Shown: piece after piece, positions 33,850 to 45,272 of the stretch | How positions within the stretch are numbered: position 1 is the stretch's first letter | Layout of the letters: the number at the start of each line of letters is the position of its first letter | From: Nephrocerus scutellatus | Taxonomy: Eukaryota; Arthropoda; Insecta; Diptera; Pipunculidae | Assembly (NCBI GenBank): GCA_947095585.1 | Contig: OX352764.1 | Location: 75,812,816 to 75,876,815 of the forward strand | Direction of reading: 5' to 3' | Length of the DNA: 64,000 nt | The notes under the pieces: generated by a model | The model's database searches: none | Told to the model about the DNA's origin: nothing | The model's input: the letters and a program-made list of their open reading frames with translations, nothing else | Made by a program: the position numbers and the translations under genes

Positions 33850-34480
33850 AATGGTAATCAAAATGGCTACAAAAGCGCTATGAACCCTAAATAAATGACT
33901 AGGTAAATATTTGGGACGAAACTAAAATGAATACGTGGAGGTACACCCAAAGTAAATAGACCCAGCATAATACGAGTATACGGGTTGATACAGCGGTGGG
34001 AAAAACGGAACAGGGAGCAGCAATAAAAAATACAAAGTTTAGATTGCATTAGTATAACAGGCGCATTGAGAACTACAGCCACAATAGTTTTTAAAGTTTT
34101 GTTAAATCTAACCCCGTTAAACATAGCCAGACAAGAAGAAGCAGCCAGACGAGCTATACCCCTTTACAAATTATATATTTTCAAACATGGTAATCGCAAA
34201 GGTCATCTGAGTATATTAGAATAGATAAAAACCGTAAAGGTACTCGTCCGAACCTGTGACGTGACAAAACAAGTGAAACAACAAGCTTTAAACAAAAATA
34301 CGAAACCATCATTGCCAAAAATGGATGAATGGAACACAAACCCAAAGTGAATCCGTGATGATTCTCAAAAACGGTTCACTAATGTTTTGAAAGCAACTGA
34401 AAATATAGGAGCAGAAATAGTTGGGTCAAGGTATCACATATAAATTCCACAAATCAAATACTCCACGATATTAAAGCGGA
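33850..34480 (+). pseudogene. R1/LOA-like LINE, RT C-terminus and decayed RNase H
   Basis: A clear block SITGALRTTATIVFKVLLN then LTPLN is encoded at about 34050-34120, the post-RT signature of R1/LOA elements (ITGAMRTTPTxALEVLLxLPPL). Before it are RWEKRNREQQ-like residues (family WWEKTxQ). After it come YIFKHGNRKGHLSIL and a region that would be RNase H but is too decayed to show catalytic residues. A different part of the same LINE group as 790-1130 and 13080-13500. Confidence 0.7.
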
Positions 34481-36774
34481 ACTCTATAAAATAAATGCTT
34501 AAAGTAAAAAATGGATTGCAAGAAGGCTAGTTATGCAGTTCAAAGGATTAAACAAACGTGACACCATAGAACTTATTTATTCCAATTTGTTTATTTAATT
34601 TATTCTACATAATGAATATACGGCTAAATAAGGAATCATATTATTGGTCGTTTCTTCAGAAAATATATATTTCTTTTAAACTTGTGGAAGAATCGTTAAA
34701 CGATTCTGGTTATTAAAGCTAAAATCATAACACCACAGTACATTCCCTTCATATCCATACTGTTTTTGCTTTTTAATTCATATAATTAGCCTGATGGTGA
34801 AGTTAGTTGGAAAGCGAGTGATTTGTAGCAATCTTCACGTTATTGTATTCATATTATTGTCACCTAGTCCAGGTGGTTATGATATGAACAATACCATTAT
34901 ACCTATATTCGCCTATGTGCTATTGGGCAAAATCCAAATTGATTAACACAGTATATACAAACGAATCCGCTTTTCAATCTTTCAGTGAAATAAATTATAA
35001 GAACTATGCTGATTTCCAGTCTAGTATTTAGGGTACCTAATCAGCAATTAAGATATATACATCTGAAAAGAGATTGACATCACGAACTTACTTGGCTAAA
35101 TAAGAAGAAGACATCGCTTATAAGCAGTCTCACAAGATTTATATCATAATAAATAACCCTAAAATGTCACCTTGTCTATTTGTGATCTAACGCCACTAAC
35201 TAATGTAAAATTTAAAGGTGTTGATACGATTCAATTGTATTGTAATAGAATTAATTATTAATTGCACAAATTAATATCACTAGAATGCATACATATCGAT
35301 GAAGGACTAATCTACATAATTTTATCCATGCGAAATACTGAAACTTAGGCTCGATTGTCTTCCATTGATTAAGTTGAAATTAAATTATACATACGAGTTC
35401 AGTTTTCCGAATCAATTTGTCGTATCCATTGGCTCATTGATTTGCCCTCCTGTAATCAAAGACGATTGTCCCAGGACATTTCATTTATAATCTGTGCTCC
35501 CCCTGGCAATATTGTTATTCTAATATCCTGGCACATAGTCATCAGTAATACTTGAAACAACACACATTGAAAGGGAATTTGAAATAGTTGTTGTCATGTT
35601 ATATGTGGTTTATTGTTTCACTTGTTGCTGGAGAAAACATACCATTGACCGGATGTGTCTGGGGTATGCTTTGCATGTATTAGCATTATGAACAATCGAG
35701 TCATACGATAGAAAGTAACATATTTACTGGACGATTTTGTTTGCTGTGATAGTCAATAATACTGTACAATGATACAAATGGCCAGAAAGATGCCCATGTA
35801 TTTTGTTTTCACTCATTTGAAATGTGGTTTTGACTTAAATCAGTAACCGAGATAAATCTAAGCAACTTGTTATCGAGTTTGATTAAGATTCAAGATTAAG
35901 AAATGTTCATGTTATTGATCAGAAAATTAAATACGAAAACATTTAAGAGTGCAATGTAAAAAAAAGAAAAAATTTAATTCATTATTTATTTTAATTTAAA
36001 TTAAAAAAAATGGTTACATTTTTCCCCTTACGACACTGTACGATACACTGGTAATTTATATCCGATGAATCCAATTATTTTACTCTCTTTGTACGTCTAC
36101 GTACGACTAGTATATGGTTTTCGTGCGAAATTTGATGTCCTCATTCAAGTAATTGGATTTTTTCGATATATATTCGATCTTTTATACATTTCCATCACAA
36201 TAATTAATTAAAATTAAAATTGAATTTATTCGCCAATCTAAAGGTTCGGTTATGCAAAATAATAAGATATTTTCATTTTTAATACAGTTGTGGAGTTTGT
36301 TACATGTAACAAGCAAAATTTAACATGAACTCGAAATGCTTTTTTTAATTCCTATGAAGATATCCAAATCAGACAAGAATTTTTACCATATTCTAAAATA
36401 TTAGAGTTATATTCCGTGGGGGACGTTTATTGATCTCCTTGTTATAGAATCTTTAGATTCACCGTTTCTCACGAAGTGGGACATCGGTGTTTTGTAAGAG
36501 TCCACTGCACTCAAATACAGCAAGTAGTGTTTTTACTGAGCAGTCAATCTGGGCTATAGTCCATGGAAGCAGAAATACGAAATGTTAAATTATCGCACTT
36601 TCGTTAGAGGAACTTGCAAACGCGTCCGTTCGCGAACATCGATTAATGGACCAACATCCAACCGGCATCTTAACACCTCGCCAATCTGAGAAATCCAGAA
36701 GCCTTTCAGTGAGGGAAAGCACTATACATATGAAAAGACGGGATTTATCACTTTACCAATATCAGTGTCAGTGT
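34481..36774. other. AT-rich stretch without an identifiable gene
   Basis: Nothing assignable on either strand. Confidence 0.45.
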
Positions 36775-36842
36775 TGGTGGCGGTGCAGTGGTTAGAACCA
36801 TTGTCTTCCACTTGGAGGATACCGAGTTCGATTGCTAGCGCG
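36775..36842 (+). pseudogene. tRNA-Gly(TCC)-like relic
   Basis: GGTGGCGGTGCAGTGGTTAG holds an A box, CTTCCAC would be the anticodon loop (TCC), and GAGTTCGATTGC a B box, in tRNA-Gly order and spacing. The anticodon and acceptor stems no longer pair, so it is a pseudogene or the head of a SINE. Confidence 0.5.
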
Positions 36843-37059
36843 TCAAAAAAGCGCATGAATTGTTCTTACTACACTATCATTTAGACTACAAGTACACATG
36901 ATACGATGCTTTACATGTGATATTGTGATATAAAGTTGCCGTACCTATACTTCTGTATTCACTTGTAAGGTTGAGTTGATGTATAAAGTAATCAAGTCCA
37001 TCAATCTAAGTTTATGAGCACAATATTTAAATTTATGAACTCAACTCCACCAACCAGAA

Positions 37060-37158
37060 TACTTTCTTTCCTTCTTCTTTTCAAATATTTTCAAGCTGTG
37101 CCTAGGCATTATTAAGGCGAAAATCCCTTGAAGCATGCGCTAATTATAAAAAAAAATC
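37060..37158 (+). mobile_element. L2/CR1-like LINE 3' tail
   Basis: CTTCTTCTTTTC...GCTGTGCC...ATTATTA...GCATGCGCTAATTATAAAAAAAAATC aligns with the LINE terminus at 63515-63616. Confidence 0.7.
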
Positions 37159-37387
37159 AAAGCTGTATTTTCACAAGATAATGGTCAACCAATACGGGTC
37201 CGAAACTTGTGTCTTTGCACAAAGCATATTGAACATTGGATAATATTGTTGCGAAATCATGGCCTAGTTTTGAAATGCGGCTCACGACCATGAAGTGAAA
37301 TAGGGTCGAACATTTTTTGTGAATAACGCCGAAGCAAATGTTTCCAGAATTCTCGTTTTGCATTAAGTGTGTATAAATTCAAAGCAT

Positions 37388-37503
37388 AATAAGGCCGACT
37401 TGGATTTATTTCACATAAAGTAAAATAAAACTGAACAGAGAAATTCAGCTTTATTAACTTTCGTTATGTGAAATAAAGCCGAATTTTTTTATTCGGCCTT
37501 ATT
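37388..37503. repeat. Foldback element (AATAAGGCCGA ends)
   Basis: AATAAGGCCGA (37388-37398) is mirrored by TCGGCCTTATT (37493-37503). Inside, TTTATTTCACATAA is mirrored by TTATGTGAAATAAA. A further partial copy of the arm (CCGGCTTTATTTCAC) follows at 37507. It is MITE-like but I see no clean target duplication. Confidence 0.65.
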
Positions 37504-37639
37504 TCCCCGGCTTTATTTCACGGCTCACGGTCCAAAATAGTGTCACAAATTTTTATAACAGGTCTGCGATATTGCGCACATTAGTGATTCAATTTAAGTT
37601 TAGCACCTAATGTAATCTTTCAACTTTCAGTATTGTATT

Positions 37640-38340
37640 GTGTTTATTTAAAAATAAAATAGAGGTGTGGCCACAAGCCACAACACGCCTTTCCTTTACG
37701 GATGGGGCTGGAATCTTCAGAAAATGTATATTAAGTTTTTTTTACTCAGCAAATGAGCAATTACTATTAAATTATGAGTTGGATTGGAGTAAATTCTGTA
37801 CTGATGAAAAATGAAATAAAATTTTCAAAGATATTAAATGTGAACGATCCAAATTCGTTGGAATTTATTGTATTGTACATCAAGAATCATTGGCATCTAA
37901 AGTACTGAAATTGGAATATGTGATGAACCCAAAATGAAAATCATTAACTTTATTAGAATTAGGGCCAAATTATAGCCAATCCACAGAATTTTTAAGGGAT
38001 CTTAATGAAAAATATTCAGATATTCCTTGCTTTGCAGAAGTTTGGTGGCTTAGTCATCTATGAATGCTTTAATGCGATTTTTCGATTTTAGCTCAAAATG
38101 AGCACAGATAAATAGGGGCTTGGTTGTGCGTTTTTGGTGGATATGGAACATTTGAATACCTTGAACGTTAAACTTAAAGGGAACATTTAATCGTCACGCA
38201 ACTGTATTCAAGTGTTCAAGCTTTTGAAATAAAATTAAAGTTGTGGGAGTCGCAGCTGCAAGAACAAAAATTGGCCATTTCACCAACATTCGTGGAATGG
38301 GCATATACATAAAACGCAAAGATATTAGCACAATTTTTTA
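37640..38340 (+). pseudogene. hAT transposase pseudogene (GTF2IRD2/ZBED-like)
   Basis: Fragments in shifting frames follow the order of hAT transposases of the GTF2IRD2/FAM200/ZBED5 type: YCIVHQESLASKVLKLEYVM (histidine-containing block), ELGPNYSQ, FLRDLNEKYSDIPCFAEVWW, MRFFDLSSK, AFLVDMEHLNTLNVKLKGN and KLWESQLQEQKLAISPT. These correspond to the middle of such proteins. The N-terminal zinc finger, first catalytic Asp and C-terminal dimerisation region are absent. It is related at superfamily level to the intact hAT at 49512-52273, but differs in sequence. Confidence 0.75.
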
Positions 38341-38427
38341 ATCGTTGCTTGATCTTTTAGCTGAATTTTGGTTTTTTTGGTTTTCGCGACCTCAACTCGT
38401 ACGATTTTCCACCTTCTAATAATCTAT

Positions 38428-38730
38428 TGTTACGAAAATAGATTTAGTAACAGTGTCATCTGTAGACTATTAGAATAAGCATTGATTAATAAAAACCATT
38501 GCATTTATGCTTAGTAATATTGTCTTATATGTACTACCTAGTACTGAACAGTTAATATTCGGAAGCGAACCAGACTACTTGAAAAGTTGAACAGAAGTTA
38601 GAATTACCGCCTATGTAAATAACAGTGATTTAAAAGAATAATAAGTAATCACGAGTGTAAACTTGAGAAATTTTGCTATTAGCTAATTAAACTTGAATTT
38701 TGTGAATTAAAGAACTTGTATTATGTTTTT
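38428..38730 (+). other. Possible LTR fragment
   Basis: It starts TGTTACGAAAAT, the same 12 bases as the LTR at 40184, and runs through similar A/T text to the SINE at 38731. No matching right end is visible. Confidence 0.25.
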
Positions 38731-38913
38731 GTGTGCGCCGTGGCCCAGGGGAAAAGCGCATGGCTACTGAGCAGGGGTTCCTGCCGTTCGGATCCGGCCT
38801 TAAATTGTAAGTCCCTTTCATTTGTGTCAAAAAATATACATGCACAACACAAATGGTCGGAAGAGACTAGGCCTTCGACCGCAACGGTCTGTCGCGCCGC
38901 ACATTATTTTATT
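38731..38913 (+). mobile_element. tRNA-derived SINE, internally deleted
   Basis: The head GTGTGCGCCGTGGCCCAGGGG retains an A-box-like stretch. A deletion joins CAGGGGTTCC to TGCCGTTCGGATCCGG, removing the B box. The tail GACCGCAACGGTCTGTCGCGCCGCACATTATT is intact. A HINE starts four bases after the SINE tail. Confidence 0.85.
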
Positions 38914-39629
38914 AAATTCTCTATATTAACTTCGCATGCCCATGACTGGCTGGCTGTCTGGCTGGTCAGATCTTGTGATACATTTTTAACCCAAAGCCCG
39001 ATTTTATTGAAATTTTGCACACATATGTATTTCCGATTACAAAAATTTGTATTAAAATTTGGGGCCCCAGAGCTGAGGGGTGCCCATATAAAGTTATTAA
39101 AAAATAACCCGATATTCTTCAAATTTGAATGCCTACACATTTTTTTAAAAAATAAGCCCGATTTTCTTAAAAAATTTAAACACATGTGTATCACTGATGG
39201 ACAAAACTTTTTGTAAATTTTTTGGAGTGATCGGGCCCTGAGGCCCGAAGTGGGGTGCCCATATAATTTTAAATTAGCCGGATTTTCTTCAAATTTTACA
39301 CATGTGTATCACTGATGAACAAGACTCCTTGTAATTTTTTTGTATATAAATAAATAAATTTAATAAATAAATAAAAATTTTAAATAAATAAATTAACAAG
39401 ATTTTCTTCAAATTTTATTTGTTTATCCGATGACAACAATTACTATTGAAATTTGGAAGTGAAGGGCCTCAAGGTTGTCTCCGGCGACAACAGTTTTTGT
39501 AAAAATTTTGAAGTGAAGGGGCGCTAATATTAATATTTTTCAAATTAACCCGGTTCAAACTTTGCACATATATGTATCTTCTATTAGAGAATTAACATGA
39601 AACATTTTAATTTTTATGGGTTGTTTTTT
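38914..39629 (+). mobile_element. HINE/DINE-1-like element
   Basis: Complete copy: AAATTCTCTATATTAACTTCGCATG, (GGCT)-type tract, five or so core units (the fourth has ACACATGTGTATCACTGATG), an A/T-rich drift zone at 39340-39410, then ATTAGAGAATTAACATG, hairpin and TTTTTATGGGTTGTTTTTT. Confidence 0.88.
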
Positions 39630-40183
39630 ATTTGTAAAATCTATTAAGAATTCTAGAAAGCATAAATCTCGTAACACTATTTACATTCAAGTTCTGTAAG
39701 GCACCGAACTACTTGCAATTGAAATAGATTTAAAGTGTGATACTGCTTTAAAAAACAATATTCAATATTTTGGCATTTTATACAAAATTATATAATTTCG
39801 ATAAAAAGTTACATTCCATGACGTTGATGCTACAAGCATAAAGTTGACTCAAAAAGAACAATTTTGGACGCATGAATGTTTGTTATATTGGTATGCAATA
39901 AACAATTAATTTTTTGATTGAAGTCAATTATTACAACTTTGGTTTTACTAAAAGTATCTTCAATATTGCAATTTTCCACCTTCTACAGTAAGCTTAGGTT
40001 AAAGTGACAGCCGACACATTTAGACCAGTAATGATCCTTGCAATGGTAAACTTGTGGCGGATTTTTGTGAACCTCGAAATCCCTGTAAACCAAATCCCTA
40101 AGCACAAAATCCGCAGATCTGCAACATCTCTGAGCACATACTCATCAAACTAACATTCCATATACATTGGCTGTCAATAATAT
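39630..40183. other. AT-rich DNA, no gene seen
   Basis: Nothing assignable. Confidence 0.45.
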
Positions 40184-40774
40184 TGTTACGAAAATGAAAA
40201 TGCTATGAACTGTAAATATAAGAATAAGTACTGTAAATATTGTGACCAAAAGGAGTTAGTTGCGCATATAATAGAATTCGAATCCTTAGATAAATCGCAA
40301 TGTACATACTGCATACTAAAAAATAAGCACTTAAATGTAGCATACTTTCATACTTTGAAATTTGAAATTTGCATATAAATATCGTTAGTTTTAATTTAGG
40401 GAATAAGGCTACAATTTTCTGGTATTTTCTCGATATTGCTGTCTATAATATTGGAAGTTTCTGGAAGCTTTTCAATGAGCATAAAAGGTGGCGTTCACTG
40501 CAGAGAATTGTTTAGTTATTTGGTATTCAACCAGTCAAGTTGTTAAAGTTCTTGCAAAGTGATAAAGCTACCACTTAAGAGAATTATTGTAAAGTACAAG
40601 TGTTGTTGTAATAAGTGTTTATGTGTTCCTAGAAAAGTAATCACCAATATAAATTGTGAACTTGTGTTAATTTTACTGTTTTTTCATTAAAGTTGTTATT
40701 TTTTAATCAATAAACTTGTGTTGTGTTTTATTGGCAAAATCCTTTATGGACTCGAAAGCCTGAATTTCGTAACA
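40184..40774 (+). mobile_element. Solo LTR
   Basis: It begins TGTTACGAAAATG and ends ATTTCGTAACA, a TG...CA pair with a 10-base terminal inverted repeat (TGTTACGAAA/TTTCGTAACA). Inside are a CATATAAATA TATA-like motif near 40371, a GCATAAAAGG near 40479 followed by an initiator-like CACTGCAG, and AATCAATAAA near 40715, all expected for an LTR. AATAATAT lies on both sides (40176-40183 and 40774-40781). No internal retroviral-type genes are present, so it is a recombined solo LTR, probably of the gypsy/BEL type. Confidence 0.65.
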
Positions 40775-40934
40775 ATAATATAATTTATAAATTACCAAAA
40801 CCCATGGCATATGTTTAGGATCAGTATATGTAATAATTTTTGATTTATAACGTACACCCGCTCAAGAGATTTGCACCCTTAAAATGTTTACAACAGCGTG
40901 GGCGTTTGGAAATTAGGGAGAGGATAAGATGAGA

Positions 40935-41285
40935 TGTCTACATATGTTTATATAAAAATTAAACTTTGTCTGTATGTCTGTTCATCCGATATAGTTGAAA
41001 CTTTTGTGATGTTGTTGGGATGGTTGGGTAGGTTGGTGGATGTTTGTAGGGGTTTGTGTTGTGTTGGAGTTGAGGGGGTCAACGTGTTGGTTGGCTAGGT
41101 ATTGTTTGTATGAGATTGACTCAAATACCGTGCATTTGATAGTAAGTGGTGATATATGTGGGAAGGAGGGGGGGGCGTATCTTAAGGTGGGTCTGGAGGG
41201 TTTTGGTGGTCGTTGCTATAGTAATGTAAATGATCACCTAAAATCTATGAAATATGTCGGATACGTTTGTCTGTTGCCATTCTAG
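40935..41285 (+). repeat. G-rich low-complexity element
   Basis: A TATATAAAAATTAAACTTTG...TCTGTCTG-like head (CTGTATGTCTGTTC at 40971) is followed by ~270 bases with GGTTGGG, GGTGG and GGGGTTTG runs. It resembles the G-rich minisatellite at 48770. An 81-codon frame inside is compositional. Confidence 0.4.
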
Positions 41286-41681
41286 CAATATGGTAAATCG
41301 GAGGCAAGTTGCTCGAGTCCGACAAATATCCCAGTACACTCAGAGGAAGAATGCCTCAGGTGGTATAAATTTGCTCTTTGGTGCTCTCTGAAGATTTGGA
41401 TAAAATTATCCGGAAATTAAGAGACTCCGAAAGCGTCCATTAGTTTCTAATTCGACACATAATGCCTATAATTGAAATGTTCGCTTCTATACATAATTAT
41501 GCACACGATGTAAGTGCAGTGTAAGTGTAGAACTAATATTCCAGCATACATATTGGAAACATAAACATTTGTGTTGAACTTATGAATGCTTGGTATAAAT
41601 GACATTTATCTACCAATTAGATATCGTAAATAAAATAATTATGTCCTAGATCGCCAAGTTAGAAGGATATTTACTCTTGTT
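41286..41681. other. Unassigned DNA
   Basis: Nothing assignable. Confidence 0.4.
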
Positions 41682-42017
41682 AAATTCTCTGTTAACTTCG
41701 CGTCTGGATGGGTTTTTGTTTGTTTGTTTGCTTCTGGCTGATTGGCCTGACTTGGCTGGCCCAATCTTATGATCCATTTTTTATCCACTTCCGACTTTCA
41801 CTTCAAACTTTGCACGAATGTGTATCTCCAATGACAATACCCAAGCCGCAGTACCGAGTAACTTTAATGGCAACAACTTCAGGCCTCAGGGCTAAGGGCT
41901 CCTATATAATATTTTTTCAAAATTTACCCGATTTTATTCAAATTTTGGATACATATGTATATCTCCGATTAAAGAATTTATATGAAATATTTGAATTTTT
42001 ATGGGTTGATTTTTTTT
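41682..42017 (+). mobile_element. HINE/DINE-1-like element, short
   Basis: AAATTCTCTGTTAACTTCGCG, a GTTTGTTTGTTTG tract in place of GGCT repeats, two core units, ATTAAAGAATTTATATG and TTTTTATGGGTTGATTTTTTT. Confidence 0.85.
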
Positions 42018-42070
42018 ATTGGAAAAACTTTATTGATCTACTTATTAAAATGCTTCAGTATTTCCGTAGG

Positions 42071-42337
42071 TAATAATATTTCGGCGCGATAAACCATTGC
42101 GGTGCATGGCCTAGCTTCTCGCGACCATTTGTGTTGCGCATGTATATTTTTTGACACAAATGGAGGGGGTCCGAACGGCGAATTGAGAGGGCTTTCCGTG
42201 ACAAGTTATTACTCTCGGAACGTTTGTCACCCATTCGCGAGAGGTGGGACAACATGAAAAATACTTTTGGTGTTACTGGGATTCGAACCACGAAACTTCT
42301 GGTAAGTAGCCACGCGCATTTTCACTGAGCGAAGGCC
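42071..42337 (-). mobile_element. tRNA-derived SINE, minus copy
   Basis: The tail is at the left (TAATAATATTTCGGCGCGA...CCATTGCGGTGC). A B box is read on the minus strand from GGATTCGAACC (42279-42289), and a decayed A box from TTTTCACTGAGCGAAGG. TCCGTAGGTA and TCCGTATGATA near the two ends may be an eroded target duplication. Confidence 0.85.
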
Positions 42338-44004
42338 ATATCCGTATGATATCGACCTAAAAATGTTTTAACACGTTGTTGGGAATGTTATCTAAACCCG
42401 TTGATCTCCCGATTAATCGTGCAGGTTACAAAATCCGTGCAAATCCTCGTTCACTTAACATGTAGAATTTCAAATTGCATCCAATAAAATTGATTATTTG
42501 GACACTATAGTTGCCAACAACAACACTGGTTGTTGACGATTGGTGTGCAATTGTTTGCACTTTATTTTCTCTCTGAATCCGGATTTTGTTATTTATCTTT
42601 AGCTTTTCTTAGGAAAAGGAAACAATAACGGTTTTTATTGTTCACAAAGTAAAGTAAAAACATATTTGCCTGGGTTATAAGATTTAGTTGAAGTGTAAAA
42701 GGTCACATTAAACGTTATCTATGTTTATAATAATGTTCTTACATTGCATTGCATTCTCATATCGTATGAATTTTCATATTCTATATGAAACACAATACCA
42801 TATGGGGTGCCAAAGGGCGTTGAAAATAATGCATGAATTTAACAGCTAATGCCAAGGCTTGTTGGTTGTGATTGCATACATACGAGTATAAAATGCATAA
42901 AAATACAAAAATACCTTTGAAGAGGGGTAAAATGAAATAAACCCTTTTACGTTATTAAATTGTCGAGTGGATAGAGGACGTTGTGATAATTATTTCTACC
43001 GGTTGAGTCTTTGTGCGTGCATTGTGTTTTACTGCATTGAAACGTATGGACTTGTCATGGTTGAATGTGAAAAGGGAACTCAGTTTCAGTTACGAGTGTT
43101 ATGTAATTTGTGTAGCCGAATCTAGATTTAGGTTTTGATGACAAATTTTTTGTGACAATTTAAAAATACATAAGTCAAAAACAACAAAAAATTAAAAATT
43201 ATAAATCAAATAAAAATATGTAATAATAAAATTTCCATTCATATTTAAAATAAACCCAGAAAACTGTTCAAAACAAATTAAAAAAAAATTGTTAAATATT
43301 TACATAAAAAAATAATGCATTAAGCGAAGTCAATACAGAGCAAAACAAATAAAAACACAAAATAAAATCGTTTATCCAAAGGAAAAAACTTTGCTTTACA
43401 ATGTAAATTTGTTTTCTTGTAAAGAAATCTTTGAATACAGATTGGCATGAAGGTACCGCAGAAACATAATCTACTAGACGTGCCAGGCTACGTCAACGGC
43501 ACGTGATGGAAAGAGTACGTATGCATGTATTCAGTGAAAAGTACAAGTATTCGTATTAGACTGTTTGTTGTGTTTAGGAATTTTCCTGATTTGAATTTTT
43601 TTAAGGAGTTTTCTCACTTTACATTACAAATTTCAAACGATTTCTCACTTGTTGATACTTTTTCCTTTGAAAATCTTTCATCTTACCGCAATTACGTTAT
43701 AGGGAGTACATTCATATAAAAGCATTGATATAAAAAAATCATTACTTCGGTGTTGGTATTTTGGTCTGACTTGCCCAAATTCGACAATTTTGCTTATAAA
43801 ACATAGCCGCTGAGCGCATGTAAGTTGTCGCTACCTAAATTGTACTTGGAAAATTTAATAATTTAACTTGTTGAAGCCAAGTATAAATGGAGAGTATAGA
43901 CGAATTAAACCGCCAAACAATACACAGCTGACTTTACAAGAGCCGAAAACCTTATTAGAAAAAACCAATCCACAAAATTTAATAATTGTAATGTAAATTC
44001 TATA
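42338..44004. other. AT-rich stretch without an identifiable gene
   Basis: Nothing assignable; A-rich between 43140 and 43420. Confidence 0.45.
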
Positions 44005-44459
44005 AAGACAAATACACATGAGTGCAAAGCAAAATCGGGTAAATTTTTAAAAAAATTATATGAGAGCCCCTCGGACCTGTGTCCATCACTTTTAAATTTT
44101 TACAAAAAATTTGGCATCAGAGATGCACATGTGTACAAAATTTGAAGAAAATCGTGTTCATTTTTAAAAAAAATTATGTGTGAGCCCCTCGGCCCTTGGG
44201 ACTGATCACTTCCAACTTTTTACAAAAAGTGTTGTCATTGGAGACACACATTTGTAAATTTAAAAAAAAATTATATGGGAGCCCGACGACCATGGGGTCC
44301 AATCACTTACAAATTTTAAAAAAAGTGTTGTCATCGGAGATACACATGTGGGCAATATTTGAATAAAACAGGCATTAGGAATTGGGTTCACCACAAAATT
44401 CCACCAGCCAGCCACCGGCATACAGACAGAAAAACTGTCATGAAATTAAAGTCGTTAAC
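44005..44459 (-). mobile_element. HINE/DINE-1-like element, minus, 3' truncated
   Basis: Four core units (GAGATGCACATGTGTACAAAATTTG and relatives). The 5' side at the right has CCAGCCAGCCACCGG and ACAGACAGAAAAACTG, then an eroded subterminal repeat (GAAATTAAAGTCGTTAAC). Confidence 0.75.
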
Positions 44460-45239
44460 ACGAATAATCGTATTTACCCTATGGTCCTCTTCGGACATGA
44501 ATAGAACGACAATTGGCGGAAATGGTTAGATGTACCAGTGATAACTCACTGGTGGGTGCTGAGCCTATCCTATACCCATGCGACGGCAATCGGTTGTATG
44601 ATGCGCAACTCCTCGCCGAGCAACATTCGGACTGGCAGCATCAGAAGGTCGGCTGATTTACCATGAATGGTAACACCAGGGACACCAACGATATTACCCG
44701 CACTGCGCTCTACCCGCATATGGGTAGTTTACCACAGCCACTACGTAGGTGAAGCCCAGAACGAACTGGGTCCTCAAGCAAAAGTTGGCTGGGACTCAGC
44801 TAACCTCCAAGGAGATCAACCTCATCTGTGAGCTTCAACCAACTCCCGTAGTACCACGCGACCTTGGTTAGATCTGACATTAATGGCCTTAGCTCGTTCG
44901 GTGTGAGTGCCTGGGCAAAACCGTAGCAAACCCTGGCAGCACATCGTTCGGAACATTGAACCCCATCATTTGTCACTAGAATACCGTCCTATCCTATGCT
45001 GCCCAGGATAGAAACTATCCCAGGCACATCCCAGGCCTGTGTACGAACAGGCCACTGAGTACGAAGACAGTACCCATGCTTGACATTCTAAGTACCAGAA
45101 GCCCATTCAGGGTCGCAAAGTACGGAGATATTGCTCGCAATGAGCATACTCTAAATACCCGCGGGCCCATCCCTATTTTCCGTGGTAGAACCCCGTAAAC
45201 CAACCATGTATAGGTTAAGATGCAGTTGGGCCCCCACGG
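44460..45239. other. GC-rich island of unknown origin
   Basis: About 780 bases far richer in G/C than the surroundings, lying between two pieces of minus-strand HINE 5' sequence. Minus frame 45015-45287 (90 codons) has no recognisable content. Several short palindromes occur (CCTATCCTATGCTGCCCAGGATAG at about 44991-45014; CCCATGCGACGG; GGGTAGTTTACC). It may be a UTR of a LINE, or an unrelated insertion. Confidence 0.4.
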
Positions 45240-45272
45240 CAGACAGACAGTCAAACGGGCACGCGAAGTTAA
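45240..45272 (-). mobile_element. HINE 5'-end scrap
   Basis: CAGACAGACAG...CACGCGAAGTTAA is the tetranucleotide tract and first bases of a HINE, cut at AAGTTAA where the RTE-like LINE tail begins. Confidence 0.7.

Noticed and set aside
38428..38730. Second solo LTR of the 40184 type
   Set aside because: Only the first 12 bases match clearly, and no right end or duplication is visible; kept as a low-confidence feature only.
38716..39216. 166-codon plus-strand frame
   Set aside because: It runs through a SINE, its tail and several HINE core units; the open frame is accidental.
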